A DNA stretch of 64,000 bases from JAMQKA01 sp031569985 (lineage in GTDB: Bacteria; Bacteroidota; Rhodothermia; Balneolales; Balneolaceae), in contig NZ_JAMQKA010000030.1 of assembly GCF_031569985.1 (NCBI RefSeq), positions 6,982 through 70,981 of the forward strand, in the 5' to 3' direction. The position numbers were made by a program, and so were the translations under genes. Below, piece by piece: positions 7,017 through 16,238 of this stretch; the stretch's first letter is position 1; each line of letters starts with the position of its first letter. The notes below the pieces were generated by a model, which was given only the letters and a program-made list of their open reading frames with translations, searched no databases and was not told where the DNA came from.

Positions 7017-7886
7017 TTATTGGGCTATTACAGCCTTTATAAAACGTTCTTTTTGTTCGTAGTCCTGCACGATTGAGACTTCCCATTTTTGGGGATCGAA
7101 AAACGCTTTTATCTGGTGGGCGTGCAGTTCGTGCAATTCAAGGTATAGCCTCCCATTTGATTTTAAATGCTGCTCGGCACAATCGATGATGCTTCGGTAG
7201 GTGGTTTCCATATCTTCGGTGAACAGTGCCGTCGCAGGTTCATGGTCAACAACCTGTTTTTCCAGAGCGTCTTTTTCTTCCGGCAATACGTAGGGTGGGT
7301 TGGAGACAATAAGGTCAAAAGGCCCTACCAGGGAAAGTTCTTTCCAGTTGTGAATATCTCCATTTAGAAAGTTGATACCCAGTTCCAGGTTTTGGGCATT
7401 TTCTCGGGCTACTTCCAGCGCCGCCTCTGATATATCCACGGCCTGCAGGTTCCACTTGGGGCGTTCCTGTTTTAGGGCAATGGGGATGCACCCCGATCCT
7501 GTCCCGATGTCAAGGATGTCCCGTTCTGCTTCCGGGTCCGGGAAGTGATCCAGTATGATCTCCACCAGCTGTTCGGTTTCAATACGCGGGATCAGCACCT
7601 CAGGGGTAACCTTGAGACGAGCATTCATAAAATCAGTAAACCCGATAATATATTGAAGCGGTTCATGACTGGCACGGCGTTTCACTAATGGACGAAGCTC
7701 ATCGAGCTCACCCGGAGAGAGTGGGCGATCGAACTTCAGGTACAGGTCAAGCCGTTTGATGTCAAGCACTTCGGCAAGCAGCCATTCTATGCTGTGGCGG
7801 GGGTCGGGGATCTCCCTCTTCTTAAAATAATCGGTGCCCCATTCAAGCATCGACAGGACAGTCCAGTCCCGGGGCGCGTTGCTCAT
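7017..7886 (-). CDS. prmC: Release factor glutamine methyltransferase PrmC
   Basis: PrmC (289 residues) methylates the Gln of the GGQ motif in peptide chain release factors. It has the N-terminal helical substrate domain (residues 1-75) with the conserved PLQYIIG element (76-82). The SAM-binding motif is DIGTGSG (126-132), and the catalytic NPPY (196-199) sits inside DLIVSNPPYVLPEE. Length and motif spacing are normal. It is transcribed toward oriC and is preceded by the small unknown gene ending at 7899, probably in the same transcript (12-bp gap). Confidence 0.95.
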   Translation of the reverse strand: MSNAPRDWTVLSMLEWGTDYFKKREIPDPRHSIEWLLAEVLDIKRLDLYLKFDRPLSPGELDELRPLVKRRASHEPLQYIIGFTDFMNARLKVTPEVLIPRIETEQLVEIILDHFPDPEAERDILDIGTGSGCIPIALKQERPKWNLQAVDISEAALEVARENAQNLELGINFLNGDIHNWKELSLVGPFDLIVSNPPYVLPEEKDALEKQVVDHEPATALFTEDMETTYRSIIDCAEQHLKSNGRLYLELHELHAHQIKAFFDPQKWEVSIVQDYEQKERFIKAVIAQ

Positions 7887-7898
7887 AGGAAGGTAAGT

Positions 7899-8291
7899 TT
7901 AAGATTGCTCTTCTTCAGAACTGGTTTCTTGCACTTCTTGAACGGTGAGGCCAAATCGCTTGGAGAAGTCGAGGATGAAATCTGTAACCTCGTCATCAAT
8001 CGTTCGTTTTTCCTCATCCAGGGAACTCCCGCGAAAGCCCATGCGGCCACCGGTTTTCTTAAGCTCAAAACGATTTTCCTTACCGGTGCACTCAATAACG
8101 CAGGTCAGTGTAACACTGGCGTTGATCTGTTTTTCATATTCTTCATAAACAGCAACGTGGACCACATCATTGTGATCAGAAGATTCGTATTTGTACAAAT
8201 ATTTTGGTTCAATTTCCCTGAAAAGTTGTTCAGGCATACGGTGTAGTGTACCCGCCGGACCAAAGACCAAAAATTTGCTGATTGTACTCAT
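7899..8291 (-). CDS. Conserved-looking hypothetical protein upstream of prmC
   Basis: A 130-residue soluble protein that I do not recognise. It has alternating hydrophobic strands (ASVTLTCVIECTG, RFELKKTGGRMGFRGS), a helical acidic C-terminal part (VTDFILDFSKRFGLTVQEV) and a Ser/Glu-rich tail. There is no signal peptide and no known catalytic motif. It lies 12 bp upstream of prmC in the same direction, so co-transcription is likely. Codon use looks like that of its neighbours, which supports a real gene. Confidence 0.7.
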   Translation of the reverse strand: MSTISKFLVFGPAGTLHRMPEQLFREIEPKYLYKYESSDHNDVVHVAVYEEYEKQINASVTLTCVIECTGKENRFELKKTGGRMGFRGSSLDEEKRTIDDEVTDFILDFSKRFGLTVQEVQETSSEEEQS

Positions 8292-8632
8292 ATTTTTTGT
8301 AAAGATCTGGATTGGTTTGATAAGATACTAAACAGCCTGAATAAACGTCTTATCTGGACAATAGTCAAATTTGAGTGAATCAAATCTGCTATTGGGTAAA
8401 ACCGTGATTAAACCTGATCCTGCTAATATGTAAGCACTGTTTGAACATTCGTATCAACCATTAGTGACACACCTTTTATATATGGTCAAAAAAGTGATTG
8501 AGCGTTTCCAGGCTACGCAGCGTGCTCAGGGTTATGGGAAAAGTAGCTGATTCGTACCTGTAGCAGTTGCATCGACCCACCAATTTTTATACCTACCGTT
8601 GTTTCACTCAAACAGTAATCAAACTTTATCCT
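8292..8632. other. Divergent intergenic region, no gene seen
   Basis: This 340-bp AT-rich gap separates two divergently transcribed genes and must hold both promoters. I see no confident promoter, repeat or RNA. Confidence 0.5.
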
Positions 8633-9016
8633 ATGAAAATTGAGCACGTTGCTTTTAATGTTGAGAAACCCGTGGAGACGGCGCAATGGTATATTGAATA
8701 TTTTGGCATGTCCATTGCAAAGAAAGAAGAAGACCCGCCATATACTCACTTTTTAACTGACAGCAGCGGAGATGTAATGATCGAAATTTATAACAATCCC
8801 GCCGACCAGGTCCCCGATTACCGATCTATGGATCCCTTGCTGCTGCACTTGGCCTTTGTTTCAGAAGATCCGGGCAAAGAAAAACAGCGACTGCTGGAGG
8901 CCGGGGCAACGCTGGTGAGTGATGAGGTGCTCCCGGACGGGTCGCACCTGGTGATGCTGCGAGATCCCTGGGGACTGGCGATCCAGTTGTGCAAGCGTGC
9001 CAATCCCATGTTGTAA
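8633..9016 (+). CDS. VOC (glyoxalase/dioxygenase fold) family protein
   Basis: This 127-residue single VOC module contains the paired beta-alpha-beta-beta-beta units: MKIEHVAFNVEKPVETAQWY at the start and LLHLAFVSEDPGKEKQRLLE in the second half. It ends with a typical DPWGLAIQLCKR strand. Candidate metal ligands are the His in IEHVAF, the Glu in VMIEIYN, the His in LLHLAF and a late Glu/Gln position. The substrate cannot be told. The start is set at the ATG giving MKIEHVAF, because the upstream extension is basic and not VOC-like. It is a monocistronic gene. Confidence 0.85.
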   Translation: MKIEHVAFNVEKPVETAQWYIEYFGMSIAKKEEDPPYTHFLTDSSGDVMIEIYNNPADQVPDYRSMDPLLLHLAFVSEDPGKEKQRLLEAGATLVSDEVLPDGSHLVMLRDPWGLAIQLCKRANPML

Positions 9017-9395
9017 GCAGAGATTGCTTTGCTGGTGATGGAAAAAGAGAAACCAAATGTTTCCGTTAACATGGAATTAAGGCCGGATTCACGGCTCGAC
9101 AATTTAAAATTTGTGATTCTCTTGGTTGGAATTTTTAGCAAATACCCACATATTTACGTGGTTTTGACTTTGGTGGCTATTCTGATAAGTCAGCGTTATT
9201 AAGTCGTTCAACCCAGCCAGATCCAGTATCGTCTGGTTGATCTAAATTTTGAGTAGTTGGGTACGATACTATGCCTGCAAATCTCGTATGCCGGGAAGGG
9301 GGAAGAGCTACTCATCATTTTCCAAGCATGAATTGAAATGATGAACGATTGTTCAGGTCTGCCTGCAACAATTATAAATATTTATAAGGAGGTTT
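9017..9395. other. Intergenic region with symporter leader
   Basis: No gene is seen. The region holds a 14-bp palindrome at 9342-9355 (TGAAC-gatt-GTTCA) and a strong Shine-Dalgarno (AAGGAGG) just before the symporter start. The 5' part shows only short imperfect repeats. Confidence 0.5.
9342..9355. promoter_or_regulatory. Candidate operator palindrome
   Basis: A perfect 5-bp inverted repeat with a 4-bp spacer (TGAACGATTGTTCA) lies 40 bp upstream of the symporter start. The position suits a repressor or activator site. The binding protein is unknown. Confidence 0.35.
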
Positions 9396-11147
9396 ATGGG
9401 AACATTAGCAGCTATCGACTGGATTGTCATCGCAATCTATTTCCTAATATTAATAGTACTTGCCTGGTGGGTTATTAAACAGAAGACCGACACGTCTACC
9501 GATTACTTTTTGGCGGGTCGTCATCTGGGTTGGTTTATCGTAGGGGCATCAATCTTTGCATCGAATATCGGCTCGGAGCACCTCGTGGGGCTGGCCGGTT
9601 CCGGTGCCACCGATGGTGTAGCCATGGCCCATTATGAGCTTCACGCCTGGTGTTTGTTGGTGCTGGGATGGATTATGGTTCCATTCTATATGCGCTCCAA
9701 AGTGTTTACTATGCCTGAGTTTCTTGAAAAACGGTTCTCTCCCGTCGCGCGCTCGGTGTTATCGGTGATCTCACTGGTTGCCTATGTGCTTACCAAAATT
9801 GCGGTCGGTATTTTTGCTGGCGGCGTTGTTTTCAGTGTTTTGATGCCGGAATTGACATTCATGGGAATGAACAGCTTTTGGATCGGTTCGATCCTTGTTA
9901 TTGTGTTTACCGGAATTTATACGGTGCTTGGCGGACTGCGGGCTGTGGCCTACACCGAAGCTCTCCAGACGGTCATCCTAGTTATCGGTTCGTTGCTGGT
10001 CTTGGTGTACGGCCTGGATGCCATCGGCGGTTGGGACAGGTTGTATGAAGTGGTCGGTTCCGACATGTTCAACCTCTGGAAGCCGCTTACGCCTGAGGGG
10101 GTAGCCGCAACCTGGGCACCCGTCAAGGAGCCGGATGTAATGGCGTGGTACTTTAATAATAACTACCCGTGGCTCGGGATGCTTTTTGCCGCTCCCATTG
10201 TGGGCCTTTGGTACTGGACGACCGACCAGTACATTGTGCAGCGTACGTTGGGTGCCGCCAACATCCAGCAGGCGCGTCGTGGTTCTATTGCTGCTGCTTT
10301 CCTGAAACTGCTTCCGGTGTTCATCTTTATTATACCGGGAATTATCGCGTATGCATTGGCCCAAACAGGGCAGGTACAAGCACTCCAGGCTGAGATGATG
10401 GCTGACGGGGAGCTTGTAAGAGAAAATGCGCAGGCCGCCTTCCCATTATTGGTTGCTCATATTCTGCCCGTCGGAATTCGGGGTATTGTAGTTGCTGGAC
10501 TGCTGGCGGCCCTTATGAGTTCGCTTGCCGGTGTGTTTAACGCTTCTTCCACGCTCTTTACCATGGACTTCTACTCACGTCTCAAGCCGGAGGCCTCGGA
10601 GAAGCACCTCGTTTGGATGGGTCGTGTTGCTACCGTTGTGATGGTTATTATCGGTCTTTTATGGATACCGGTTATCCAGGGTAGCCGCGGGCTCTACGAT
10701 TATCTGCAGGGCGTGCAGTCATACCTGGCACCGCCCATATTTGTGGTGTTCTTCCTGGGTATTTATAATAAGCGGCTGAACAAGGAGGGATGTTTGGCTG
10801 CACTTGGTGTTGGTTTTGCCCTCGGTATCTTCCGTTTGGCAGTTGATACGCCGACGATGCTTGTCGATGGGTTTGCCTATGAAGAAGGTTCGTTTTTCTG
10901 GATCGTTAACAACATCTTCTTCCAGTACTACAGTCTGGGCATATTTATTGTATGTATCTTGGTGATGCTGGGAGTAAGTTATATGACAGCTCCACCCTCT
11001 TATGAAAAAATATCCGGTCTTACGTTCGGTACACTCACCGAAACCGACCGCTCTGAAAACAGGGCCAGCTGGGATTGGAGAGATGTGGCGATGTCAGTCG
11101 TGGTAATTGTGCTTATCTTGGCAGCGTACCTCTACTTCAGAGGATAA
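9396..11147 (+). CDS. Sodium/solute symporter (SSS/SGLT family)
   Basis: This 583-residue inner-membrane transporter has about 13-14 hydrophobic helices. It carries the SGLT-type hallmarks DYFLAGRHLGWFIVGASIF, SNIGSEHLVGLAGSGA near the sodium site, YTVLGGLRAVAYTEALQ, and WYWTTDQYIVQRTLGA in the middle. The resemblance is strongest to bacterial vSGLT-like sugar transporters, so a sugar or polyol substrate with Na+ coupling is likely, though not proven. A strong RBS (AAGGAGG) supports the start, and a hairpin terminator follows the stop. It stands alone, convergent with an aldo/keto reductase gene. Confidence 0.93.
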   Translation: MGTLAAIDWIVIAIYFLILIVLAWWVIKQKTDTSTDYFLAGRHLGWFIVGASIFASNIGSEHLVGLAGSGATDGVAMAHYELHAWCLLVLGWIMVPFYMRSKVFTMPEFLEKRFSPVARSVLSVISLVAYVLTKIAVGIFAGGVVFSVLMPELTFMGMNSFWIGSILVIVFTGIYTVLGGLRAVAYTEALQTVILVIGSLLVLVYGLDAIGGWDRLYEVVGSDMFNLWKPLTPEGVAATWAPVKEPDVMAWYFNNNYPWLGMLFAAPIVGLWYWTTDQYIVQRTLGAANIQQARRGSIAAAFLKLLPVFIFIIPGIIAYALAQTGQVQALQAEMMADGELVRENAQAAFPLLVAHILPVGIRGIVVAGLLAALMSSLAGVFNASSTLFTMDFYSRLKPEASEKHLVWMGRVATVVMVIIGLLWIPVIQGSRGLYDYLQGVQSYLAPPIFVVFFLGIYNKRLNKEGCLAALGVGFALGIFRLAVDTPTMLVDGFAYEEGSFFWIVNNIFFQYYSLGIFIVCILVMLGVSYMTAPPSYEKISGLTFGTLTETDRSENRASWDWRDVAMSVVVIVLILAAYLYFRG

Positions 11148-11176
11148 CCACCGCCGCATTACTCATTTGATTTTGA

Positions 11177-11206
11177 GCCACCGGGTTAATATCCGGTGGC
11201 TTTTTT
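11177..11206 (+). terminator. Rho-independent terminator after the symporter
   Basis: An 8-bp GC-rich stem (GCCACCGG/CCGGTGGC), an 8-base loop and six Ts lie 29 bp after the stop codon. Confidence 0.9.
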
Positions 11207-11212
11207 GTGCAA

Positions 11213-11244
11213 TAAAAAACCTCCGGGACTTTACCCCCGGAGGT
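11213..11244 (-). terminator. Rho-independent terminator after the aldo/keto reductase
   Basis: A 9-bp stem (ACCTCCGGG/CCCGGAGGT) is followed on the minus strand by TTTTTATT, just downstream of the reductase stop. Confidence 0.88.
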
Positions 11245-11267
11245 AAGTAAAAAGCGATCGTCAATAT

Positions 11268-12266
11268 CTAAGCCGTTTCCAGCTCAAGCTCTTTTATCTG
11301 GTTGTCGATGAATTTAATTTCATCAGGCAACAGCTTGAGATCTGCGGCTTTGGCATTTTGCGTAGATTGCTCCGGCGTACGTGCACCGACCAGGGCAATA
11401 GTGATACCTGGCTGCTGAATGGTCCACTGGATAACTAGTTGTGGAAGCGTGGCTCCCTTCTCCTCGGCAATAGGCTTGATCTTTTCCAGCATCTCGTTGG
11501 TTCGCTGGATATTCTCGTCGGTATAATAGATCTCATTGGCCCGCGTGTCGCCTTCTCCAAATTCATACCCGGGACTCATTTTTCCAGTCAAGAGCCCACG
11601 CTGGAACGGGCTGTAAGCCAGTATTCCTTTGTTGTTTTTGATGCAGTAGGGCACTACTTCTTCCTCAATATCGCGACGCACCATACTATAGGGTACTTGG
11701 TTCGAGGCAAGCTTGATCGTCTTTTCCGCCGTTTTCATCTGATCAACGTTATAGTTGCAGACCCCGGCTTCCCTGATTTTACCCTGCTCTTTCAGCTGGG
11801 CCACGGCTTCCATCGTTTCACTAATAGGGGTGGTGGGATCAGCCCAGTGAATCTGGTACAAGTCGATATAATCAGTACCCAGCCGTTTCAGGCTCTCTTC
11901 GCATTCTTTGATGATGGCCTCTTTGCCGGCATACTTATGAATATCAATATCGTTGCCGTCGTTGTCTTTACTTTTAAAGTAGAACTTACCCTTGTCGGTA
12001 TCCCACCGAAGACCGTACTTGGTCAGAATTTGTACTTTATCACGGGGCAGGTCTTTAATCGCTTCCCCCACAATTTTTTCGCTGTGCCCCTGCCCGTAAA
12101 CTGGTGCAGTATCGATAGATGTAACGCCAAGATCGTAGGAGGCATGGATTGCTTCAATAGCATTGTTCTGCTCAGTTCCGCCCCACATCCATCCGCCGGC
12201 TGCCCACGCACCAAAGGTCACGACCGATAGTTCAAGATCCGTATCTCCAAGTTTTCTGTATTGCAT
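11268..12266 (-). CDS. Aldo/keto reductase
   Basis: This 332-residue NADPH-dependent oxidoreductase is of the AKR TIM-barrel type. The catalytic tetrad is visible: Asp and Tyr in IDTAPVYGQGHSE, Lys in ILTKYG, and His in LYQIHWADP. The cofactor-binding end has ALVGARTPEQ, the usual (I/V)-G-(A/T)-R motif. Overall length matches the YhdN/Tas-like group. It has no signal peptide and is predicted to be cytoplasmic. The substrate is unknown. It is monocistronic with its own terminator. Confidence 0.93.
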   Translation of the reverse strand: MQYRKLGDTDLELSVVTFGAWAAGGWMWGGTEQNNAIEAIHASYDLGVTSIDTAPVYGQGHSEKIVGEAIKDLPRDKVQILTKYGLRWDTDKGKFYFKSKDNDGNDIDIHKYAGKEAIIKECEESLKRLGTDYIDLYQIHWADPTTPISETMEAVAQLKEQGKIREAGVCNYNVDQMKTAEKTIKLASNQVPYSMVRRDIEEEVVPYCIKNNKGILAYSPFQRGLLTGKMSPGYEFGEGDTRANEIYYTDENIQRTNEMLEKIKPIAEEKGATLPQLVIQWTIQQPGITIALVGARTPEQSTQNAKAADLKLLPDEIKFIDNQIKELELETA

Positions 12267-12469
12267 AATATTCCCGAATAATGTTATGATTAATGATTTA
12301 GCTTAATAAAAATCCAAATTGGATCCCCAGGTTCATTCCGATGTTCTGAGATTCTTGAATAGGCCTTCAAAACCAGTGATGAAGTTCCATGGTTCCATAA
12401 CCCATTTAAGTATCTGGCAATTCAAAATATCCTGCACTTTCAGCAAAACATTTAGCAGTGAGAAAGTAG

Positions 12470-13801
12470 TTAATTTCGGCTCAAAGAAGGTACCCATTCT
12501 AGGATAAAAACCTCTTGCGGCACGAGCTCCTCAAGGGTTTCACCATCACCCTGGCCTACTTTCTGACCAAAAAGATGCAGTTCTTGGTTTTGCTGCCACA
12601 TCACGGGATCGTAGCTTGGTTCCCACATGCCCACTGATGGTTCATAAATGTTGTCAAGTATCCAGTCTTGGTACTGCTCATCGTGTGACGTTGCTACCGT
12701 AATGCCACTACCCTGTTCAAAATCACGGAATACGACATGAAGCTCATTATTCGTTCCAGCCAATACTTGAGGTCGTGAAATCGGAATACGCTTTGTACCT
12801 CCACCACTGAGTGAAAAAGAGTCCTGCCGATTGCTAACCTGTCGACTCTTCCATTGATTTCCATCCTTCCATACGATGCGGTACTGGGGAGTAGATTCGT
12901 TTTCAACACTCCAATACGAAGCAATCACCGGTTCACCACTACGGTTAACGGTCATTGACGTCTGATTAATGAGTTCACTTCCCTGGGGAATGTCATGGAC
13001 AACCTCCGCTGTTTCCCGGGTGATCGGCAGGGTATAGCTTTTACCAGTCGATGTTTGCCACGTTTGTCCCTGGTCAGTGGATATAGCGTACATCATGTCG
13101 TGATTAGTCGACACGTCCCAGGTTTCGCGCCAAGTCCAGCTGATATGCCAGCCGCCATCCTCATCAATTGCCATGGTATTGACATACGCGTTGCGCTCTC
13201 CCTCCCCGTCGATCAGCGGGTGAGCGATGATCTCCCAGTTTTGTTCTTTAACATCGTATCGATTCAGCATCACATTCCCGTTGCCCGAGCTACCATCCCG
13301 ATAAACAAAAAGGAGATCGCCGTTTTCCAGGTGATAAAACTGGGGATATGTTACCGCCTTCTCCATCTGTCCGGTCATCGGCATTTTGGGGGAAAGTTGC
13401 AGGCTGCCGGGTTGCTGGCTTTGAGCATAATTTAACTCATTTCCGTGATGATCCCATGACACATGGAGTAGGCCCCGACCATCCACCCCAAGACTAATCG
13501 AATTATGAGCATCTTTGACATTGCCGCTATATCGGGTCACCCGTTTCTCCCACTCACTACTTCCGTGCTTTCGTTTGGCAAGTACCATGTTGCCCTCCGG
13601 ATCATAGTAGGCCGTGTATTGTAAGTTTTCATGGCTGACGACACTGGCCTGCCGGAAAACAGTGGTATTTACCGAAGATTTAGCCCAGCCTTTTCCCACC
13701 GGAATGTAGTTCGCTTGATCCTGTGCCTGAACGCTAAAAGTGAGGATCAGGCTAATAACAAAAGCGATCATCGTTGAGCGAATCTCAAAAAATTGAAGCA
13801 T
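12470..13801 (-). CDS. Secreted BNR-type beta-propeller, possible polysaccharide lyase
   Basis: A 443-residue protein with an N-terminal signal sequence (MIAFVISLILTFSVQAQ; the preceding ten residues may be a spurious extension). It resembles the BNR_4 propeller family, which includes PL24/PL25 ulvan lyases. Two His residues (in DAHNSIS and SWDHHG) lie 20 apart, and a Tyr (VTYPQF) and Arg (FVYRDG) lie 16 apart further on. This spacing agrees with the catalytic residues I remember for PL25, so lyase activity is a real possibility. Other family members have no known activity. The gene ends 10 bp before polX in the direction of transcription, and the two may be co-transcribed. Confidence 0.75.
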   Translation of the reverse strand: MLQFFEIRSTMIAFVISLILTFSVQAQDQANYIPVGKGWAKSSVNTTVFRQASVVSHENLQYTAYYDPEGNMVLAKRKHGSSEWEKRVTRYSGNVKDAHNSISLGVDGRGLLHVSWDHHGNELNYAQSQQPGSLQLSPKMPMTGQMEKAVTYPQFYHLENGDLLFVYRDGSSGNGNVMLNRYDVKEQNWEIIAHPLIDGEGERNAYVNTMAIDEDGGWHISWTWRETWDVSTNHDMMYAISTDQGQTWQTSTGKSYTLPITRETAEVVHDIPQGSELINQTSMTVNRSGEPVIASYWSVENESTPQYRIVWKDGNQWKSRQVSNRQDSFSLSGGGTKRIPISRPQVLAGTNNELHVVFRDFEQGSGITVATSHDEQYQDWILDNIYEPSVGMWEPSYDPVMWQQNQELHLFGQKVGQGDGETLEELVPQEVFILEWVPSLSRN

Positions 13802-13810
13802 GGTAAATAG

Positions 13811-15571
13811 TTATCTGTTACGGAAGAATTCAGCTACATCATCGGCAGATTTTGCATTGAGAATGCGATCTTTCCCAAACTTACCTTTCCGGGCAATTTT
13901 AACTCCATATTTAATATAGTCGATGCCTTTGATGGAGTGCGCATCGGGATTGATGGAAGAGATCAACCCGACTTCCCGTGCTTTATTTCCGTGTCGCCAG
14001 TCGAGCTCCAGGCGCATAGGGTTGGCGTTGATTTCGATCGCCGTGTTGTATTCGGCTGCCAGTTCAATAAGTTCGTTCATATCCAGGTCGCTGCCGTCGC
14101 GTTTTAGCAGCAGCCGTCCGGTGGGGTGTCCCACAATTCGTGTATAGGGATTCTTGATAGCATTACGGAACCGCTCCATCATTTTACTTTTGGACATCTC
14201 CATACCGCTGTGCACGCTGGCAATTACAAACTCAAAACCATCCAGCAGTTCATCCTCATAATCCAGGCTACCGTCACCCAATATGTCGGATTCAATCCCC
14301 TTAAAAATGCGGAAGTTAGTACCGTTGGATTTAAACTCTTCATTTAGCTCGTCGACCTCTTCCCACTGTTTCTTTACCTCATCAGGGGAAAGCCCGCCGG
14401 CATACGCAGCCGTTTGCGAGTGATCGGTCAGGCCGAGGTATTCGTAGCCCCGCTCGATACAGGCCTCAGCAATCTGCCGGATGGAGTATTTGCCATCGCT
14501 GTAGGTGCTGTGGGCATGGATAACGCCACGGATATCATCTTCTTCGAGCAGCTCCATCTCCTCGTGGTCCTCAAAGTAATCGAATTCTCCACGGTCTTCC
14601 CGCAGCTCCGGGGGGACAAAATGGAGGTCCAGTTGACGATAAATATCGGTCTCAGAGCCATATTCCACCGGCTGTTCAAAATCGGTGTCGCCTTCATCAT
14701 TCAGTTTAAACAGTCCGTACTCGTTAAGCGACATCCCCCGCTCGCGGGCCCGCTGCCGCATCACCACATTGTGCTCCTTGCTGCCGGTGAAATACATCAG
14801 CGCTGCGGGAAACTCGGCAGGCTTCACAATCCGCAGGTCCACTTGTCGGCCGTCACTGGTTCGGATGGAGCTTTTGGTGTCGCCCCGACCCAGAATATCG
14901 ACCACAAGATCATGCTCCACAAAAGCGTCAAAAATATCGGGGGCGTGTTCCTGCTCAGCTCCAACAAGGATATCTACGTCCCCGATGGTTTCCAGTGAGC
15001 GTCTTAGTGAACCGGCTACTTCAATATCTTCAACGCCCTGCAGCTCTTTCAGGAAATTGAACAGGGGCTCGGCTATTTCAGTGGCTTGATCCAGTCGGCA
15101 GCGCTCCTCGTGCTGCTCCATCCATTCGATCGATTTCACAATCTTTTCCGCAGATTTTTCGCCCAGTCCATCCAGCGAGGCCACGCGTCCATCCAGACAG
15201 GCTTCTTTTAGCTCTTCAAGGTCGCTGATACCCAACTCTTTGTGGATTTTCGCAATATTCTTGGGACCCAGTCCGGAAATATCCAGCCACTCAATCACAC
15301 CGGAGGGGATCTTTTGCCGGAGATCTTCAAGCACATCAATCTTCCCGGTTGAAGCATATGATTTGATATCCTCGGCAATTGAATTTCCGATGCCTTTGAT
15401 ATCGGTCAGGTTATCCTGCTCAATGTACGTGTTGATATCTTCGCCGAGTCCCTCAATAGTCTGTGCAGCACGATCAAAGGCGATGGCACGGAACCGGTTT
15501 TCGCCGGCTAGCTGCATCAGTTGATAAATTTCATGAAGTCGTTTGGCGACCTCTTGGTTACTTACGGACAT
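13811..15571 (-). CDS. polX: DNA polymerase/3'-5' exonuclease PolX
   Basis: This 586-residue family X repair polymerase has an N-terminal helix-hairpin-helix 8-kDa-like region (to about residue 160). The nucleotidyltransferase core carries GSLRRSLETIGDVDILV, with the two metal-binding Asps, and the third Asp in GRQVDLRIV. A C-terminal PHP exonuclease domain has the metal ligands HAHSTYSDG, GLTDHSQ, IASVHSGM, VGHPTGRLL and NPDAHS. All motifs are intact. The role is gap filling and proofreading in base excision repair. It is the upstream gene of the propeller gene. Confidence 0.95.
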   Translation of the reverse strand: MSVSNQEVAKRLHEIYQLMQLAGENRFRAIAFDRAAQTIEGLGEDINTYIEQDNLTDIKGIGNSIAEDIKSYASTGKIDVLEDLRQKIPSGVIEWLDISGLGPKNIAKIHKELGISDLEELKEACLDGRVASLDGLGEKSAEKIVKSIEWMEQHEERCRLDQATEIAEPLFNFLKELQGVEDIEVAGSLRRSLETIGDVDILVGAEQEHAPDIFDAFVEHDLVVDILGRGDTKSSIRTSDGRQVDLRIVKPAEFPAALMYFTGSKEHNVVMRQRARERGMSLNEYGLFKLNDEGDTDFEQPVEYGSETDIYRQLDLHFVPPELREDRGEFDYFEDHEEMELLEEDDIRGVIHAHSTYSDGKYSIRQIAEACIERGYEYLGLTDHSQTAAYAGGLSPDEVKKQWEEVDELNEEFKSNGTNFRIFKGIESDILGDGSLDYEDELLDGFEFVIASVHSGMEMSKSKMMERFRNAIKNPYTRIVGHPTGRLLLKRDGSDLDMNELIELAAEYNTAIEINANPMRLELDWRHGNKAREVGLISSINPDAHSIKGIDYIKYGVKIARKGKFGKDRILNAKSADDVAEFFRNR

Positions 15572-15839
15572 ATACTGGTAATCAAGTTATTTGTTAATAG
15601 TTAATAGGTTAAGATAAAAGGCTTTTATGTCATCCTGAACCACTGTTCTGAGCTTGACTCAGGATCTATTCAGGATCTCACAAGGCTTATGTAAGTTGAT
15701 AGTTAAACCGACCTTATCAACGCTATCATATCTATACGAGATTCAGAATTGGAGTCCGAGATCACACCTAACTATTTTTTAAATCCGATTCCCTCAATGC
15801 GTTGATGTTGGAAAAGATTCTCAATAGTTACAAGCTTAT
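15572..15839. repeat. Dispersed TCATCCTGA...CAGGATCT-type repeat
   Basis: The stretch 15627-15685 contains TCATCCTGAACC, TGACTCAGGATCT and ATTCAGGATCT, a direct/inverted arrangement typical of a widespread intergenic repeat in this bacterial group. No gene is seen in the gap. Confidence 0.5.
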
Positions 15840-16238
15840 TTACTCTTTTACCCATCGTTCTCGTTGCTCTTTAAGAATTCTATCACGGTATGGCATCATA
15901 TCCTCCTGGTTGAAAATCATACGTTTAATAATGGAAGCATGGAGTGTGGTATCACCGGAGTAAATTAGTGTCCCCTTCGTCAAAATTTCCTTCAGAAGTG
16001 TGCCATGGGTGGTTTGCAGGTCAATTAAATCTACCGGCCGTCCGGAGATATCGATGATCTTTTTAATGACTTCCATAATCTCATCAGAAGACAGCGGTTC
16101 ATCGGCCGCCACTGCCAGGTCTATATCGCTTTCGAAGGTGGCCCGGTTTTCTGCAACGGAACCATGGAGAATCCCCAACTTTATTTTTGGGTGTCCTTCC
16201 AAATATTTTTCTATGGATTCTTTTTTATCCGCCTTCAT
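15840..16238 (-). CDS. MNT-type nucleotidyltransferase (antitoxin-like), orphan
   Basis: This 132-residue protein has the minimal nucleotidyltransferase signature GS-x9-SDIDLAV (HGSVAENRATFESDIDLAV) and a third acidic residue in RPVDLIDL. Family members (MntA-like) usually sit beside a HEPN toxin and AMPylate it. Here neither the 268-bp downstream gap nor the upstream region encodes a HEPN protein, so this copy is unpartnered. The C-terminal tail is basic and acidic with no known domain. It is divergent from the M14 peptidase gene. Confidence 0.85.
   Translation of the reverse strand: MKADKKESIEKYLEGHPKIKLGILHGSVAENRATFESDIDLAVAADEPLSSDEIMEVIKKIIDISGRPVDLIDLQTTHGTLLKEILTKGTLIYSGDTTLHASIIKRMIFNQEDMMPYRDRILKEQRERWVKE

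Noticed and set aside
11439..12230. Long plus-strand ORF (263 codons)
   Set aside because: Fully antisense to the aldo/keto reductase, whose catalytic residues are intact.
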